NCBI RefSeq assembly: GCF_013373865.1
Contig: NC_050472.1
Span: 7,435,276-7,499,275, forward strand
DNA from: Monomorium pharaonis
Lineage: Eukaryota; Arthropoda; Insecta; Hymenoptera; Formicidae
Length of the DNA: 64,000 bases
Reading direction: 5' to 3'
Each line of letters begins with the position of its first letter. The first letter of the stretch is position 1. A model generated the notes under the pieces. That model did no database searches. It was not told the DNA's origin and saw only the letters and a list, made by a program, of their open reading frames with translations. The position numbers were made by a program, and so were the translations under genes. This document shows, piece after piece, positions 62,541-64,000 of this stretch.

Positions 62541-64000
62541 TAAGAGTCAGAAATACTGTTTTATAGTTTTTGAAGTGTTTGTTTGAGGGTGAAAAAAACT
62601 GAAATGTGATGGAGCAAAATTGACATCAGGCCAGCAATTATGTAACTTTTTCCTTAGGGCGAAAAGTGAAAAGTGAAAAGTTTTATGTAACTATCTCTTT
62701 CTATTAGTGTTGAATAGAAAGAGACAGTAGCTTGAAACTTTTCACTTTTCACATTTCCGCCCTAGGGGAAAATTTACATGATCGATACTCAGACATTGTT
62801 TTTAGCGGGCCAAATACATGGGAATAATCTGGTATCCACGATGTAGCATACTTTTTTCGTGAGCCTGTATTATTATCTAAATAATTTCATATAAATAACG
62901 TCAATCATTACGTATTGCAAATTTCTTATTGCAATATCTGTAAATTGCGAGAAATTAAATTATTTTAACATTTTTAGGTTATAAATATAATGTAACTATT
63001 TATTTACTTTATTTCAAAACTTAATTTTAAAAGCCTTCAAAAATATTTTAATTAAAAAATTTCATAGTACTGTTTTCTTTTATTCTGTGTATATAGTTTT
63101 TACATAATAATAAAAATATTATATTGCAATGCATTCAATTATATTTTAATAATAAAAGAACTGCAACATTACATTATGACACATTACGTAATATATAATA
63201 TTTTTGTAATATTGCTGCAATATTGTAATATGCTAACATATGTGTATGCAACGCGTAAGAATATATTTAAATTAAAATTTTTTACATTAAAAAGGAGGGA
63301 GTTCTTATAAGGAGAACAATTCGCAATAAAATACAAAAGACAAGAAACACCGCTTTCAATTTAAGGCGTTAAGCGCAATAATTTACACGTGTTATTAATT
63401 TATAATATTAATCATAATAAATAACGCAATAACGTTAGATTTCTATCACTTTGTGATCGTTACGTGGCTTCGACGTGTGGTTTACGCAAGTTCGTCGGGC
63501 CCGTCTTGGCGTCTAACGTTGACAATTCACTCCGGCTCCAATCACTCGACAATGCAGAGATCGGCCTGTGACCAGCTGACCTTGTTTTCCAACTGTCCGT
63601 ACGATCAGCCCAGTAGAATGCGGATTTTTAGGATCTCATTCCACTGCAGTAAGCTCCGCAAGACCAATGCTCTCGTCTCCTCTCTTAAATGGGCAGAAAA
63701 TGTCTCCCGGGTGACACAGCACCTCAGTACCCTGTCGTGTGACTCGCACGACTTCCTGGACAGCGCCCTTGATGGAAAGAATCCACTTTAATATGTTTGG
63801 TTGATTGATATGTATCCCGGTTCTCTTTTTATCAGCTCAACGTCTTGGTGCCGACACCCTGCTTCATCTTTCTACCTCGCAGCTACCTTGTCCACTTCCA
63901 CGTTCCTTTCCCTTACTCTGTCTCTAGTACGCCTTTTCCATTATGGTCTTTACACGTGCTTTGCGAAAATATTACTGCAGAAAATATAAACCTGATTAGT

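Larger units (their letters stand above)
61343..64000. repeat. right arm of the 2.7-kb inverted duplication
   Basis: The reverse complement of 20248-23008, nearly identical apart from small indels. It lacks the solo LTR and has a 145-bp MITE instead. It runs off the window at 64000, so its true outer end is unknown. Confidence 0.9.

Overview
The window looks like a piece of an insect nuclear genome, most likely a hymenopteran and probably an ant. The reasons are AT-rich DNA with short CpG-rich islands, small introns with GT-AG borders, insect-type proteins (a takeout/JHBP protein, SF3B6, a SENP6/7-type SUMO protease), and a dense load of MITEs, palindromes and microsatellites. Three 500-N gaps (23009-23508, 41509-42008, 59009-59508) split it into pieces. 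The two internal pieces are exactly 18,000 and 17,000 bases long, which points to computed scaffold cuts, so long-range order across the gaps should not be trusted.

Layout: 1-1400 is CpG-rich and holds a small single-pass membrane protein gene (minus). 2110-6103 is a nine-exon SENP6/7-type deSUMOylase gene (minus) with an intact His-Asp-Cys triad. 6.2-9.0 kb is a cluster of hairpin elements. 9091-9731 is the three-exon splicing factor gene SF3B6 (minus). 10.0-11.8 kb is another MITE cluster. 14142-16009 is a decayed hAT transposase. 16631-20230 is a single-exon 1,199-residue helical-repeat protein that I do not recognise. 20248-23008 is one arm of a 2.7 kb inverted duplication whose partner is 61343-64000. 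23509-27893 is a two-exon Mutator-like transposase gene (minus, cut by the first gap) with a CpG-rich promoter and a coding 69-bp minisatellite.

28-37 kb is a run of long palindromes and mobile elements, including a palindrome with a tRNA-like sequence in each arm and a tRNA-headed element whose minisatellite tail matches a coding exon further right. 37476-39424 is a three-exon gene (plus) whose predicted 455-residue product is almost wholly tandem repeats. 42.0-43.3 kb has a LINE endonuclease scrap and a TTAA-flanked piggyBac-like MITE. 43619-47785 is a three-exon takeout/JHBP gene (minus) with a signal peptide. 48-61 kb has no gene I can support, only AT-rich DNA, a few elements and scattered relics.

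The genes do not form a pathway. SENP6/7 and SF3B6 are housekeeping nuclear proteins, the JHBP protein is secreted, and the rest are transposon-derived or lineage-restricted. The most unusual material is the repeat-only gene at 37.5-39.4 kb together with the tRNA-headed elements at 31.8 and 34.1 kb that carry the same repeat unit.
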